Shown: piece by piece, positions 1 through 6,817 of the stretch
Layout of the letters: each line of letters begins with the position of its first letter
How positions within the stretch are numbered: the stretch's first letter is position 1
Made by a program: the position numbers and the translations under genes
The notes under the pieces: generated by a model
Told to the model about the DNA's origin: nothing
What the model saw: the letters and a program-made list of their open reading frames with translations, nothing else
Databases searched by the model: none
Assembly (NCBI RefSeq): GCF_000297435.1
Contig: NZ_CAIP01000445.1
Coordinates: 1-16,618, forward strand
Reading direction: 5' to 3'
DNA: 16,618 nt
Origin: Microcystis sp. T1-4
GTDB lineage: Bacteria > Cyanobacteriota > Cyanobacteriia > Cyanobacteriales > Microcystaceae

Positions 1-288
1 CCATCAGTTGAAAGTGTTTCAACATTGGGCAAAAAAAATTCTTCTCCGACTCCCTTATTCACAGGTGTTATCTAAGCAGGGTAAGCTCATCTAATTCGGG
101 ATAAATTTTACTTGACAAAGATTTCTAAATAGGGTAAGGAAATCGCTGTAGTATCGTCCCGCAGTGCCAGTACCCAGACTTATCCCATTTTTCTAAAGTA
201 ATGGCAGAGATGGTTAATTTCTTTCACCCCCAAACCCTATCCCAGAACGGGAGAGGGGAGTAGAATGCTTGCCACAAATAAAGAAAAA

Positions 289-345
289 TGCTATCAGATT
301 ACAAGATATGCTCGAAAACTTGACAGACGCAGGGTTGAAAGCGCT
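289..345. repeat. 57-bp direct repeat, copy 1 (orphan tail of lysR)
   Basis: This 57-bp stretch matches 433-489 with 3 mismatches. Copy 2 is the last 15 or so codons, the stop codon and 10 bp of 3' flank of the lysR gene. Read on the minus strand in the same frame, copy 1 still encodes a LysR-like tail ending Q-V-F-E-H-I-L-stop, but it has no gene body attached. It is therefore a duplicated or left-over gene end. Confidence 0.85.
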
Positions 346-380
346 TCGCCTCTACAATAAACAATATTACTGCGCCATAG

Positions 381-399
381 GGGCGCACGCAGTGCGCCC
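381..399. repeat. Perfect 8-bp GC-rich hairpin
   Basis: GGGCGCAC and GTGCGCCC form a perfect 8-bp stem around a 3-nt loop (389-391). A further TGCGCC at 371-376 can pair with the GGCGCA inside the left arm, so two alternative stems are possible. It lies 3' of lysR but has no adjoining T-tract, so it could slow or protect the transcript end without being a classical intrinsic terminator. Confidence 0.6.
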
Positions 400-432
400 A
401 AAATGTCATCCAGCGGGTTAATTTTCGGTGAT

Positions 433-489
433 TGCTATCAGATTACAACATCTGCTCGAAAACTTGACAGACGCGGGGTTGAAAGCGCT
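433..489. repeat. 57-bp direct repeat, copy 2 (3' end of lysR)
   Basis: This is the partner of 289-345. It overlaps the lysR stop codon (443-445) and extends 10 bp beyond it. The two copies differ at three positions, two of them in the QM/HI codon pair near the C-terminus. The 87 bp between the copies (346-432) contain the hairpin at 381-399. Confidence 0.85.
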
Positions 490-1363
490 GACGGTGTTTT
501 ATTTTTAAAAAAGGGCGCATAAATTCGAGATAGCGAGGGGATAAACCAGAAGTATCGATGACTCGAATCGATCGCAATGTGCCTAATTCTAATTCCTTTT
601 GAACCATCAGTTCGGAAATGCCGGCCGCTGCCGAACTATTCTCGATGATTGCCTTGACCATTTCTCCCGTATTTAACAGCAAAGTCACCTTTAATGTCCG
701 TAAATCGATGCCCCAATTCTGTAACGCTTCCTCGAATCTTTGTTGGGTTCCCGATCCCGATTCTCGCATTACCCAAGGGGTTTCCACTAATTCCGGTAAT
801 TCGATCGCCTCTCTTTTATACCAGGGATGAGAACGTCCGACAATAATTAATAGGCGATCGCTGCCGACGATCTCCTGTTCTAAACAATGTGTTAAATCAC
901 TCTTGACTTCTCCCTCGATTAATGCCAGGTCAAAACCTCCGTTAGCCGTACCCAGACAGATTTCTTCCGTATTAGCTAGGGTGCAATTGATCTTAATTGC
1001 CGGATAGCGCTCCTGAAAATCGCTAATTTTTGCCGGCAGCCAATAGTTACCAATAGTCAAACTCGATCCTAATTGTAGTTCTCCCCGTTGCAAGTCGTTA
1101 AATTCCGCCAATCCCCTTTCTGTCAAAGTTACCTGGGTGAGAATGCGTTGCGCTTCTAATTGCAATAAACGTCCTGTTTCCGTGATCTCGATGTGACGAC
1201 CGACGCGATGGAATAACTTCACCCCGTATTCATTTTCTAGGGAGGCAATGGCGGCACTGACGGCCGGTTGGGTGATATATAAAGCTTCTGCTGCTTTGGT
1301 GAAGTGGAGATGTTCGGCAGTCGCTAGAAAGATTTCTAGTTGATCTAGGGTCATTCTGGCCAT
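443..1363 (-). CDS. LysR-family transcriptional regulator
   Basis: A 306-residue LysR-type regulator of normal family length. The winged helix-turn-helix occupies roughly residues 8-62, with the typical FTKAAEALYITQPAVSAAI recognition region. The ligand-binding domain of the two-lobe periplasmic-binding fold spans about 93-300. The sequence resembles the CysL/YeiE-like branch, whose studied members respond to sulfite or control sulfite reduction; that placement is by impression only. ATG at 1363 is used, with Met4 (1354) as an alternative; neither has a strong ribosome-binding site. It is divergent from the CadD-type transporter, and the shared spacer carries the repeated promoter module described below, so it probably regulates that gene and may autoregulate. 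Its 3' end is duplicated at 289-345. Confidence 0.9.
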   Translation of the reverse strand: MARMTLDQLEIFLATAEHLHFTKAAEALYITQPAVSAAIASLENEYGVKLFHRVGRHIEITETGRLLQLEAQRILTQVTLTERGLAEFNDLQRGELQLGSSLTIGNYWLPAKISDFQERYPAIKINCTLANTEEICLGTANGGFDLALIEGEVKSDLTHCLEQEIVGSDRLLIIVGRSHPWYKREAIELPELVETPWVMRESGSGTQQRFEEALQNWGIDLRTLKVTLLLNTGEMVKAIIENSSAAAGISELMVQKELELGTLRSIRVIDTSGLSPRYLEFMRPFLKIKHRQRFQPRVCQVFEQML

Positions 1364-1405
1364 GGCAAGGGGTTTTCCGTCTCTATTGGTCTTTCCATCA
1401 TTTTA

Positions 1406-1461
1406 ATTTATTAAATCAACAAGAAAGAATATTTGATTTTATTAATAGCTCTTTCTAGAGT
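1406..1461 (+). promoter_or_regulatory. Promoter module, copy 1 (lysR/cadD spacer)
   Basis: ATTTATT (1406-1412), 20 nt, then TTGATTTTATT (1433-1443). ATCAA and TTGAT form an inverted repeat around the centre. TTGATT at 1433-1438 can serve as a -35, with TAGAGT at 1456-1461 after 17 nt as the -10. The same layout recurs upstream of the pentapeptide, terC and DUF202-2 genes. A LysR-type activator site overlapping the -35 is the natural reading. Confidence 0.6.
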
Positions 1462-1509
1462 GGAAGTAGGGCGATCGAGACCAGAAGAGCCGATTCAGAA
1501 AAAAATCCT

Positions 1510-2193
1510 ATGACTACCATGATTACTGCCATATCCACAGCAATAGCGGCCTTTATTGCCACTAATCTCGATGACATCCTGATTTTGACGATTCTTTTCG
1601 CCCAGGTCAATAAACTTTTTCGCCGTCGTCATATCGTTATCGGTCAGTATTTAGGCTTTATCCTGCTAATTTTGGCGAGTTTAACTGGCTTTTTCGGGAG
1701 TTTCTTGATTCCGGCTCAGTGGATTCGTTTTCTCGGTCTGTTACCCGTGATTTTCGGGATTCGGAGTCTCTGGCAGCGAGAAGAAACCGAGACGGATAAT
1801 CATCTGGAGGTGGCTGTAGGATCGGCACCGTCTTCTCCTTTGCTGGCCTGGTTTTCCCCTCAAACCGGCGCTGTGGCGGCAATTACCATCGCCAATGGCA
1901 GCGATAATATCGGCATTTATCTGCCGCTGTTTGCTAGTAATACCTGGCCAAATTTAGTTACTATCGTCAGCGTTTTTCTGATCTTGGTGGGTGTTTGGTG
2001 TTTTACTGCTCATAGGTTAACTCAATTACCAGCGATCGCTAATTTAATTACCAGTCACGGCAGCCACCTTGTCCCCTGTGTGTTGATCGGTTTGGGTGTA
2101 TTTATAATCAAGGAAAGTCTTCCCCTGGCTTTCTTGGCCCTATCCTTAAGCTATGGATGGACGCTTTTCCAGCAGCAAGCAGAATCTATTTAG
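1510..2193 (+). CDS. CadD-type cadmium/cation resistance transporter, paralog 1
   Basis: A 227-residue polytopic membrane protein of the CadD family (cadmium resistance transporter domain, LysE-like fold). Two family signatures are visible in equivalent half-repeats: ATNLDD (N19, D21, D22) in the first membrane segment and ANGSDNIGIY (N129, D132, N133) in a later one; these acidic residues presumably bind the cation. About six membrane segments are predicted by eye, with a hydrophilic loop near residues 88-110. A second copy lies at 9251-9889. The gene is divergent from lysR, 66 nt downstream of promoter module copy 1. The real substrate (Cd or another cation, or something else) is unknown; the name rests on family membership. 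Confidence 0.85.
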   Translation: MTTMITAISTAIAAFIATNLDDILILTILFAQVNKLFRRRHIVIGQYLGFILLILASLTGFFGSFLIPAQWIRFLGLLPVIFGIRSLWQREETETDNHLEVAVGSAPSSPLLAWFSPQTGAVAAITIANGSDNIGIYLPLFASNTWPNLVTIVSVFLILVGVWCFTAHRLTQLPAIANLITSHGSHLVPCVLIGLGVFIIKESLPLAFLALSLSYGWTLFQQQAESI

Positions 2194-2282
2194 GGTTTGC
2201 GGCAAAAAGTTTTTCCTGGGGGCAGGGTGTAGGGTGTAGGGTTTTAGCGATTTTGAGGGGGTCAATTACCTAATTTTCAGGG

Positions 2283-2332
2283 AAAAAGTACCTGCATTTT
2301 CCCCCCGATCACTCCCCAATCTGGTACTTTTT
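2283..2332. repeat. 10-bp perfect inverted repeat (MITE-like or terminator)
   Basis: AAAAAGTACC (2283-2292) and GGTACTTTTT (2323-2332) are exact reverse complements separated by 30 nt. The position, 90 bp after the cadD-1 stop, and the closing T5 allow a terminator role, but the arms are AT-rich and the loop is long. It could equally be the end structure of a small dispersed repeat. Confidence 0.55.
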
Positions 2333-2375
2333 GGTTGACAAAAAGTCTAAAAGTCTTACCCAACAAGGTTTTTAG

Positions 2376-2413
2376 ATTTATTGAGCAAACCGTATTTAAT
2401 TTTTGATTCAATA
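2376..2413 (+). promoter_or_regulatory. Weak copy of the promoter module (before DUF202-1)
   Basis: ATTTATT (2376-2382), exactly 20 nt, then TTGATT (2403-2408). The spacing matches the four stronger copies, but the central AAGAATA is missing and the -10 is unclear. It is 118 nt upstream of the DUF202 start. Support comes mainly from the paralogous DUF202 gene carrying a strong copy at 8393-8430. Confidence 0.3.
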
Positions 2414-2531
2414 CAAATACATCTAAAAATAGATTTTAGATTTTTTCCATACCATCTATAACTCAAGTGCCATAGAATAACATCATCTTCTCAAGCGCTC
2501 CCCTTGAAACTGACCCCTAGTCATCTCGATC

Positions 2532-2966
2532 ATGTTATTTTTTCTCAAATCGCCAGTGACGGAAAGCAAGACCAGCATTAAACCGAAAAAAGTAAATCCC
2601 AATCGAGTCCGCGATCATCTGGCCAATGAACGCACCTATCTGTCTTGGATGCGAACGGCGATCGCATTAATGGGTTTTGGTATGGTTATTCTGCGCTTAC
2701 GGGCCTTTCATCCTCCTCTGGTTCCCCGGCCCGGTTATGGCTGGAAATTGGGCTTAATGTTTGCTTTAGTGGGTTTATTGACCGTATTTTTGACCACAGC
2801 CCATTATTTTACAGTCAGACGAGATATAGATGAAGATACCTACGAACCAGCCGATCGATGGGTGCTACTATTTAGTTTAGCGATCGTTATTCTCGGTGCG
2901 GGAATTATCTATTTTGTCGCCACCAGTCCCGATCTGTTGATGGGTAGTATGATGACTTTCGAGTGA
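2532..2966 (+). CDS. DUF202 small membrane protein, paralog 1
   Basis: A 144-residue protein of the DUF202 family, small inner-membrane proteins related to the membrane domain of eukaryotic VTC proteins; the bacterial function is unknown. The signature RDHLANERTYLSWMRT (residues 27-42) precedes three membrane helices at about 40-57, 73-93 and 109-131. The charged loop DIDEDTYEPADRW before the last helix is also shared with the second copy at 7969-8367. No clear ribosome-binding site precedes the ATG; the start is supported by the parallel MLF start of the paralog. It converges on the TauE/SafE gene with only 10 bp between the stop codons. Confidence 0.85.
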   Translation: MLFFLKSPVTESKTSIKPKKVNPNRVRDHLANERTYLSWMRTAIALMGFGMVILRLRAFHPPLVPRPGYGWKLGLMFALVGLLTVFLTTAHYFTVRRDIDEDTYEPADRWVLLFSLAIVILGAGIIYFVATSPDLLMGSMMTFE

Positions 2967-2976
2967 ACTCTGGGGA

Positions 2977-3774
2977 TTAGGTGGGTTGGAGTAAGCGCCA
3001 ACTGACCGTGACCAGAACCGTATAAAGCAGTATTTTTAGGGCATTTTTGGGTAAATATTCCGATAATCTTGCTCCCACTACTACCCCCGGTATTCCACCC
3101 AACCAGATGGGAAGTACCAGATTCCAATCGACTGTTCCTAATCCCAGATGACCGATGGAAGTACAGGTTAAGAGGATGGACGCTTGCGATAGATCTGTAC
3201 CGACTAATTTGCGAGAATCAAGGTGAAAAAAGGTCATCAAGACCAATGCAAACAAGGAACCACTAGAAATACTGGTTAAACCGACCAAATAGCCTAAAAC
3301 TGCCCCTAATACGGTTGTTTTTATCTGACCAGAGCGAGTGGTTAAATCTAATTTTGGCCAGGACCAAGGAGACAAATCGGGAAAAAATAAGGAGATTAGT
3401 AGTTCCAGGGCCGCTAGGACAGTCACGATCATCAAGACAAGGCCGATGATAGGAGGCAACCATTGATCGAGATTGAGGGAGCTATTCTGCTGAAAATAGC
3501 GAAAACCGACTAATCCTAACAGAGAACCGGGGACACTGCCAATTACTAGCCATTTTACTACCTCTAAGTCGATCGTTTGCTGTTGCCAGTGACGAACGGT
3601 GCCGACCACTTTCATCAACCCGGCCGCCACCACATCGGAACCCACTGCGGTGGTAGCGGGAACCTGAAATACAAAGATCAATAGGGGGGTAATCAAGGAT
3701 GAACCGCCAATTCCCGTTAATCCCACGATAATTCCGATAAAAAAGCTAAATATTGTCAATAAAGAATAGTCCAT
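2977..3774 (-). CDS. TauE/SafE family sulfite/organosulfonate-type anion permease
   Basis: A 265-residue polytopic protein of the TauE/SafE family, transporters linked to export or import of sulfite, sulfonates and related anions. The N-terminal GLTGIGGSSLITPLLIF (residues 18-34) and the equivalent GLTSISSGSLFALVLM in the second half are the two inverted-repeat signatures; about eight membrane segments are visible. The ATG at 3774 follows GAGG at 5-nt spacing. It is divergent from cysA across a 284-bp spacer with palindromic elements. The cysA neighbour favours a sulfur anion as substrate, but family members are poorly specific by sequence, so this is inference. Confidence 0.85.
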   Translation of the reverse strand: MDYSLLTIFSFFIGIIVGLTGIGGSSLITPLLIFVFQVPATTAVGSDVVAAGLMKVVGTVRHWQQQTIDLEVVKWLVIGSVPGSLLGLVGFRYFQQNSSLNLDQWLPPIIGLVLMIVTVLAALELLISLFFPDLSPWSWPKLDLTTRSGQIKTTVLGAVLGYLVGLTSISSGSLFALVLMTFFHLDSRKLVGTDLSQASILLTCTSIGHLGLGTVDWNLVLPIWLGGIPGVVVGARLSEYLPKNALKILLYTVLVTVSWRLLQPT

Positions 3775-3849
3775 TTTTGCCTCAGTCGTCTCTTTTCTCC
3801 GGTGCGTTTCTGGTGGTTAAGGGACAAAATTAGTTAATTAAGGCTTTAG

Positions 3850-3918
3850 AACCGACTAAAAGACTAAAAAAGAGTAATAGTAAGCTTTTATCGCTGTTTA
3901 ATCTTTTTAGTCTCGGTT
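3850..3918. repeat. Imperfect inverted repeat in the tauE/cysA spacer
   Basis: AACCGA (3850-3855) pairs with TCGGTT (3913-3918), and GACTAAAAAAGA (3862-3873) pairs with TCTTTTTAGTC (3902-3912) with one bulged A, leaving a short internal bulge. It lies in the divergent spacer, so it could be a leader hairpin of either gene or a regulator site. Confidence 0.5.
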
Positions 3919-3982
3919 TATAACCAGTAATCTCCCGAATCGAAACTTAATTTTTTTGCTATCCTGTAAAATGTAATTGTAT

Positions 3983-4003
3983 TTTAATACGATTGAGATT
4001 AAA
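3983..4003. promoter_or_regulatory. Candidate operator upstream of cysA
   Basis: TTTAAT and ATTAAA form a perfect 6-bp dyad with a 9-nt centre, 56 nt upstream of the cysA GTG. The dyad contains the T-N11-A pattern used by LysR-type regulators. The TAAAAT that follows could be the -10. The assignment is by position and symmetry only. Confidence 0.35.
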
Positions 4004-4058
4004 TCATAGTTAAAATACGGTCAAACCCTATACATTTTTTGCCAGAGGATTAGCTACC

Positions 4059-5063
4059 GTGAGTATCATCATCGAGCAAGTATCGAAACAATTCGGCGCC
4101 TTTACTGCTTTAGACAACATCAACCTAGAGATCAAATCGAATCGTCTGGTGGCACTGCTCGGGCCGTCCGGTTCGGGAAAAACCACTCTCCTGAGAGCGA
4201 TCGCAGGATTAGAACCCCCCGACACAGGCAAAATTATCATCAACGGCAAAGACACAACCCATTTAAATGTCAGAAAAAGGAATATTGGCTTTGTTTTTCA
4301 GCATTATGCGCTTTTTAAACACCTGACGGTGCGTCAGAATATCGCTTTCGGTTTAAAGATTCGCAAAGCTGCCCCCGACTACATTCAAAAACGAGTGGAC
4401 AGTCTCTTGAGTTTAATTCAATTGCAGGGATTAGGCGATCGCTATCCGGCCCAACTATCCGGGGGTCAACGTCAACGGGTTGCCCTGGCCCGGGCTTTAG
4501 CGGTAGAACCGGAAGTATTATTATTAGATGAGCCTTTTGGGGCCTTGGATGCCAAAGTTAGAAAAGAGCTGCGGGTTTGGTTGCGACAGTTACACGAGGA
4601 GGTCCATGTCACCAGTGTTTTTGTCACCCACGACCAAGAGGAAGCCATGGAAGTGGCCGACGAGATCGTAATTTTCAATGAGGGTAAAATCGAACAGGTG
4701 GGAACTCCCGATCAGGTGTACGATCATCCTGCCTCTGCTTTTGTGATGAGTTTTATCGGCCGGGTGAATGTTGTACCACCGACCTCGGCTGCACTATTCG
4801 AGCAGCTTGGGGGGAGTACTAACGGAGTCAAGATTTTTATTCGTCCCCACGACCTAGAAATTCTCTCTTCTCCCAATGGGTCTAGCATTGCGGCAAAAGT
4901 TGAGCGCATTATCCACCTGGGTTGGGCCATCGATGTGGAATTAATTCTACCCGATCGCTCTCTCCTGATTGCCCATCTGAATCGAGAACAACTGGATCAA
5001 CTGCACCTCAAAGTCGGGGAGCAAGTTTATGTTCGTCCTCGGGATGCTCGCGTTTTTGCTTAA
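4059..5063 (+). CDS. cysA: Sulfate/thiosulfate ABC importer ATP-binding protein CysA
   Basis: A 334-residue ATPase subunit of the sulfate/thiosulfate (CysTWA) importer; it drives uptake from the cytoplasmic face of the plasma membrane. Visible motifs: Walker A GPSGSGKTT (35-43), Q-loop Q81, signature LSGGQ (133-137), Walker B VLLLDEP (153-159) and the switch H191. A TOBE-type regulatory domain follows from about residue 230, including IRPHD and the VYVRPRDARVF end typical of CysA. The start is GTG, preceded by AGAGGA at 9-nt spacing. The permease (cysT, cysW) and binding-protein genes that usually accompany it are absent, so it must work with subunits encoded elsewhere. A related ATPase for another anion is possible but less likely. 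Confidence 0.85.
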   Translation: MSIIIEQVSKQFGAFTALDNINLEIKSNRLVALLGPSGSGKTTLLRAIAGLEPPDTGKIIINGKDTTHLNVRKRNIGFVFQHYALFKHLTVRQNIAFGLKIRKAAPDYIQKRVDSLLSLIQLQGLGDRYPAQLSGGQRQRVALARALAVEPEVLLLDEPFGALDAKVRKELRVWLRQLHEEVHVTSVFVTHDQEEAMEVADEIVIFNEGKIEQVGTPDQVYDHPASAFVMSFIGRVNVVPPTSAALFEQLGGSTNGVKIFIRPHDLEILSSPNGSSIAAKVERIIHLGWAIDVELILPDRSLLIAHLNREQLDQLHLKVGEQVYVRPRDARVFA

Positions 5064-5078
5064 AAGTCACCCTTATTG

Positions 5079-5528
5079 TTAGCACCTGACGGTCGCAGGA
5101 TGAACGGCGATTATTTCCGGGTAACGGCTAAAATCGTCAACATTAAAGGTCAGAATATGTGTAAGGTCATGAACGCACATGGCTGCTACTAGCTTCGCAT
5201 CATGTACCTGCACACCCTTGACTGAATAAGTGAAGACTAAGCGTTCCCATTCGGGATAAATAGCGGGCAGATCGTCAATAATGGGAAAAAGTGACTTTAG
5301 GCGATCGATTTCAGCCTTGGCTGCGGCCACTGTGCGTCCTAAACCATTTCTATTAATTGGACGGGTGTAAACGTTCCAAAACTCGATTAAATTCTGTGGT
5401 GCGATATAGAGTTTTTCTCCTTGTCCCAATAATAGACTTGTCGCACCCACAGCATCGCCATACATGGTGTGATCAGGTTCCGCACTTCGCAATAAGACAT
5501 TAGTATCAACTAAAAAAGTCACAGGCAC
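5079..5528 (-). CDS. PIN-domain ribonuclease toxin
   Basis: A 149-residue PIN-domain protein, the toxin half of a VapBC-like type II module; such toxins cleave RNA with Mg or Mn. The acidic active-site set is intact: D8 in VDTNVLL, E49 in NLIEFW, D110 in VHDAK and D131/D132 in NVDDF. It overlaps the upstream antitoxin gene. The GTG at 5528 is the longest start; the GTG at 5522 would give a 4-nt GTGA overlap with the antitoxin stop and is equally plausible. It is convergent with cysA, 15 bp apart. No frameshift is seen, so the toxin is likely functional. Confidence 0.85.
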   Translation of the reverse strand: MPVTFLVDTNVLLRSAEPDHTMYGDAVGATSLLLGQGEKLYIAPQNLIEFWNVYTRPINRNGLGRTVAAAKAEIDRLKSLFPIIDDLPAIYPEWERLVFTYSVKGVQVHDAKLVAAMCVHDLTHILTFNVDDFSRYPEIIAVHPATVRC

Positions 5529-5848
5529 TCATCGTCATAGATACTATCGCGACTTACGGCATAGTCGGATAAAAGTGCGCTGCCTCGATCGTGACTACTT
5601 GCCCAATCCCGAAAAGCTTGCGCTCGTTCCGTCGGTGTTGCCGTCTCGTAAAAAGGTGTTTTTGGCTCTATCAGTTGTTTTAGCATTGTCTCCAAGAGAA
5701 TTTCTACCTTTTCTGGTGATTGGTGGCTAATTCTTGCCAAAATCTCGGCAATTGCCTTTAAATCTTGCTGATGGGCTTTTTTAAAGTCTAGCAGCATTTC
5801 CGCTCCCTCCCCATCTAGCGATCGCTGAGAAAAAGGAGTAATTTCCAT
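5519..5848 (-). CDS. Antitoxin partner of the PIN toxin
   Basis: A 109-residue acidic protein immediately upstream of and overlapping the PIN toxin gene, in the place of the antitoxin. Its C-terminal 45 residues (TATPTERAQAFRDWASSH and then LLSDYAVSRDSIYDDE) match a tail frequent in cyanobacterial antitoxins that wraps the PIN partner. The N-terminal half (18-65) is helical and gives no recognisable DNA-binding fold to me. The ATG at 5848 follows AGGAGA at 9-nt spacing, so the long form is preferred over Met18. Autorepression is expected for such pairs but not shown by a clear operator. Confidence 0.75.
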   Translation of the reverse strand: MEITPFSQRSLDGEGAEMLLDFKKAHQQDLKAIAEILARISHQSPEKVEILLETMLKQLIEPKTPFYETATPTERAQAFRDWASSHDRGSALLSDYAVSRDSIYDDECL

Positions 5849-5903
5849 AGATATTGCTCTCCTTGAAAACCGCTAAAACTTGATTCTGCCATAAAAACTT
5901 TTT

Positions 5904-6443
5904 TTAGAATAGATTGGGATCGACACCGATCGCGCCTTCACCGTCGGCATCTTGCAGGTTAGCACCGTCTAACCGAGCATTAGTGAGATTGGCCTTCTCT
6001 AAGTCAGCTTTTTGCAGATTGGCGTTGGTTAAGTTTGCCCCTTGCAGGTTGGCTTTTTCTAAATCTGCACCTAAGAGATTGGCCTTGCTTAAATCGGCTC
6101 CCGCTAGGAGAGTTTTGCCGAGGTCGGCTCCCCGGAGGTCAGTCCCTCTGAGATTAGCACCCTGTAGGTTGGTTCTTTCTAGATCCGCTTGACTGAGGTT
6201 TGCTCCTTCTAGATTGGCCGAGGACAAGTTTAAATCTTTGAGGCTAATTCCGTTAAAGTCACAACCGACACAGGCGTTAGTTTCCTGTAGTTTTTGCAGA
6301 TTATCGGCGGCAGCTGGCTCGACCAGAGTAATTTTTGCCGGTGCGCCGCCAGTGGGGGTAACGGCCCTAGCGATGGCAGGGTGGAAGCAAGAAAAAACTG
6401 TGATTAGCAATAGACAGAAGGCTGTCAGTAGCTTCGGTTTCAT
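5904..6443 (-). CDS. Exported pentapeptide-repeat protein
   Basis: A 179-residue protein from the ATG at 6443. The longer reading with ATG at 6515 is rejected because that codon lies inside the promoter module, upstream of the predicted transcript start; AGGAGA at 9-nt spacing supports 6443. A signal peptide (MKPKLLTAFCLLLITVFS) probably ends at AIARA near residue 27, so the protein acts in the periplasm or thylakoid lumen. A CxxC pair (C58, C61) precedes about 20 tandem A(D/N)Lxx pentapeptides (roughly 65-167) forming a right-handed quadrilateral beta-helix. The CxxC-plus-pentapeptide layout is common in cyanobacterial lumenal proteins; the function is unknown. Confidence 0.85.
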   Translation of the reverse strand: MKPKLLTAFCLLLITVFSCFHPAIARAVTPTGGAPAKITLVEPAAADNLQKLQETNACVGCDFNGISLKDLNLSSANLEGANLSQADLERTNLQGANLRGTDLRGADLGKTLLAGADLSKANLLGADLEKANLQGANLTNANLQKADLEKANLTNARLDGANLQDADGEGAIGVDPNLF

Positions 6444-6486
6444 CGTTTTTGATCTCCTTGAGTGATCTTTTTCAGTCTCTGTTTTC

Positions 6487-6542
6487 ACTCTAGGCAATGG
6501 CTTTAATAAAAACAAATATTCTTTGTTTTCAAATCCATAAAT
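6487..6542 (-). promoter_or_regulatory. Promoter module, copy for the pentapeptide gene
   Basis: On the minus strand: ATTTATG (6542-6536), 20 nt, TTGTTTTTATT (6515-6505), 17 nt from the end of TTGTTT to TAGAGT (6492-6487). ACAAA and TTTGT make a dyad at the core. The spacing to -35 and -10 is identical to the copy at 1406-1461, including the same TAGAGT hexamer. Confidence 0.6.
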
Positions 6543-6589
6543 TCCCTTTATGGAAAGCTGGGAAGCCCCCTCGCCGTTCCATCACTTTT

Positions 6590-6646
6590 ATTTATTAAAA
6601 CGACAATTAAGAATATTTGCTTTTATGGTTGTCCCCTACCTAAGAT
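6590..6646 (+). promoter_or_regulatory. Promoter module, copy for terC
   Basis: ATTTATT (6590-6596), 20 nt containing AAGAATAT, then TTGCTTTTATG (6617-6627). TTGCTT as -35 is followed after 18 nt by TAAGAT (6641-6646) as a plausible -10. The layout matches the other copies, giving a terC leader of about 165 nt. Confidence 0.55.
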
Positions 6647-6817
6647 GATAGTGTCTGGCCAAAATCCTGATCAAGGAGAGTGTGGTCAGCAATCTCACCC
6701 TCGATCGCAAGCTCAAGAACTTGACCTTGGATTGATACCGACAAAAAAATAGTCAAGAATCCTAGCAGCAAATACCAAGACGCATCTACAACGTCATAGG
6801 AGTAAAAATATAATTAT

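Larger units (their letters stand above)
1..442. other. Non-coding left flank with repeat debris
   Basis: I see no convincing gene here on either strand. The stretch holds copy 1 of a 57-bp direct repeat (289-345), a perfect GC-rich hairpin (381-399), and a segment near 228-262 resembling the C-rich/G-rich intergenic repeats common in cyanobacteria. A TTGACA at 112-117 has no good -10 partner. Transcription of the lysR gene runs leftward into this region. It reads as an intergenic spacer and repeat deposit; a gene tail at the extreme left edge cannot be excluded. Confidence 0.6.
2194..2531. other. Intergenic spacer with inverted repeat
   Basis: This 338-bp stretch has no gene. From the left it holds a short tandem of 'agggtgt' units (about 2224-2241), a 10-bp perfect inverted repeat at 2283-2332, a weak copy of the promoter module at 2376-2413, and an AT-rich run before the DUF202 start. 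The left part resembles dispersed intergenic repeats of Microcystis. Confidence 0.6.
6444..6817. other. Divergent spacer with two promoter modules and a long terC leader
   Basis: The spacer between the pentapeptide gene and terC contains two copies of the promoter module back to back (6487-6542 minus and 6590-6646 plus, 47 bp apart at their outer edges). About 170 nt of leader then precedes terC. The leader has a small perfect dyad TCAAG-AA-CTTGA (6713-6724). I see no open gene and no recognisable riboswitch in it. Confidence 0.6.

Noticed and set aside
3961..4058. NtcA (nitrogen control) box upstream of cysA
   Set aside because: GTA and TAC elements occur, but with a 12-nt rather than 8-nt spacing.
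5914..6465. Plus-strand open frames opposite the pentapeptide gene
   Set aside because: They are Ala/Leu/Ser-rich shadows of the repeat codons on the other strand with no ribosome-binding site or family match.
6444..6515. Pentapeptide protein starting at ATG 6515
   Set aside because: That ATG lies inside the -35/activator module and upstream of the predicted transcript start; ATG 6443 has a good ribosome-binding site and begins a clean signal peptide.
6647..6817. Manganese (yybP-ykoY) riboswitch in the leader of terC
   Set aside because: TerC-family genes are often under this riboswitch, but I see none of its conserved loop sequences in the leader, only a small TCAAG-AA-CTTGA dyad.
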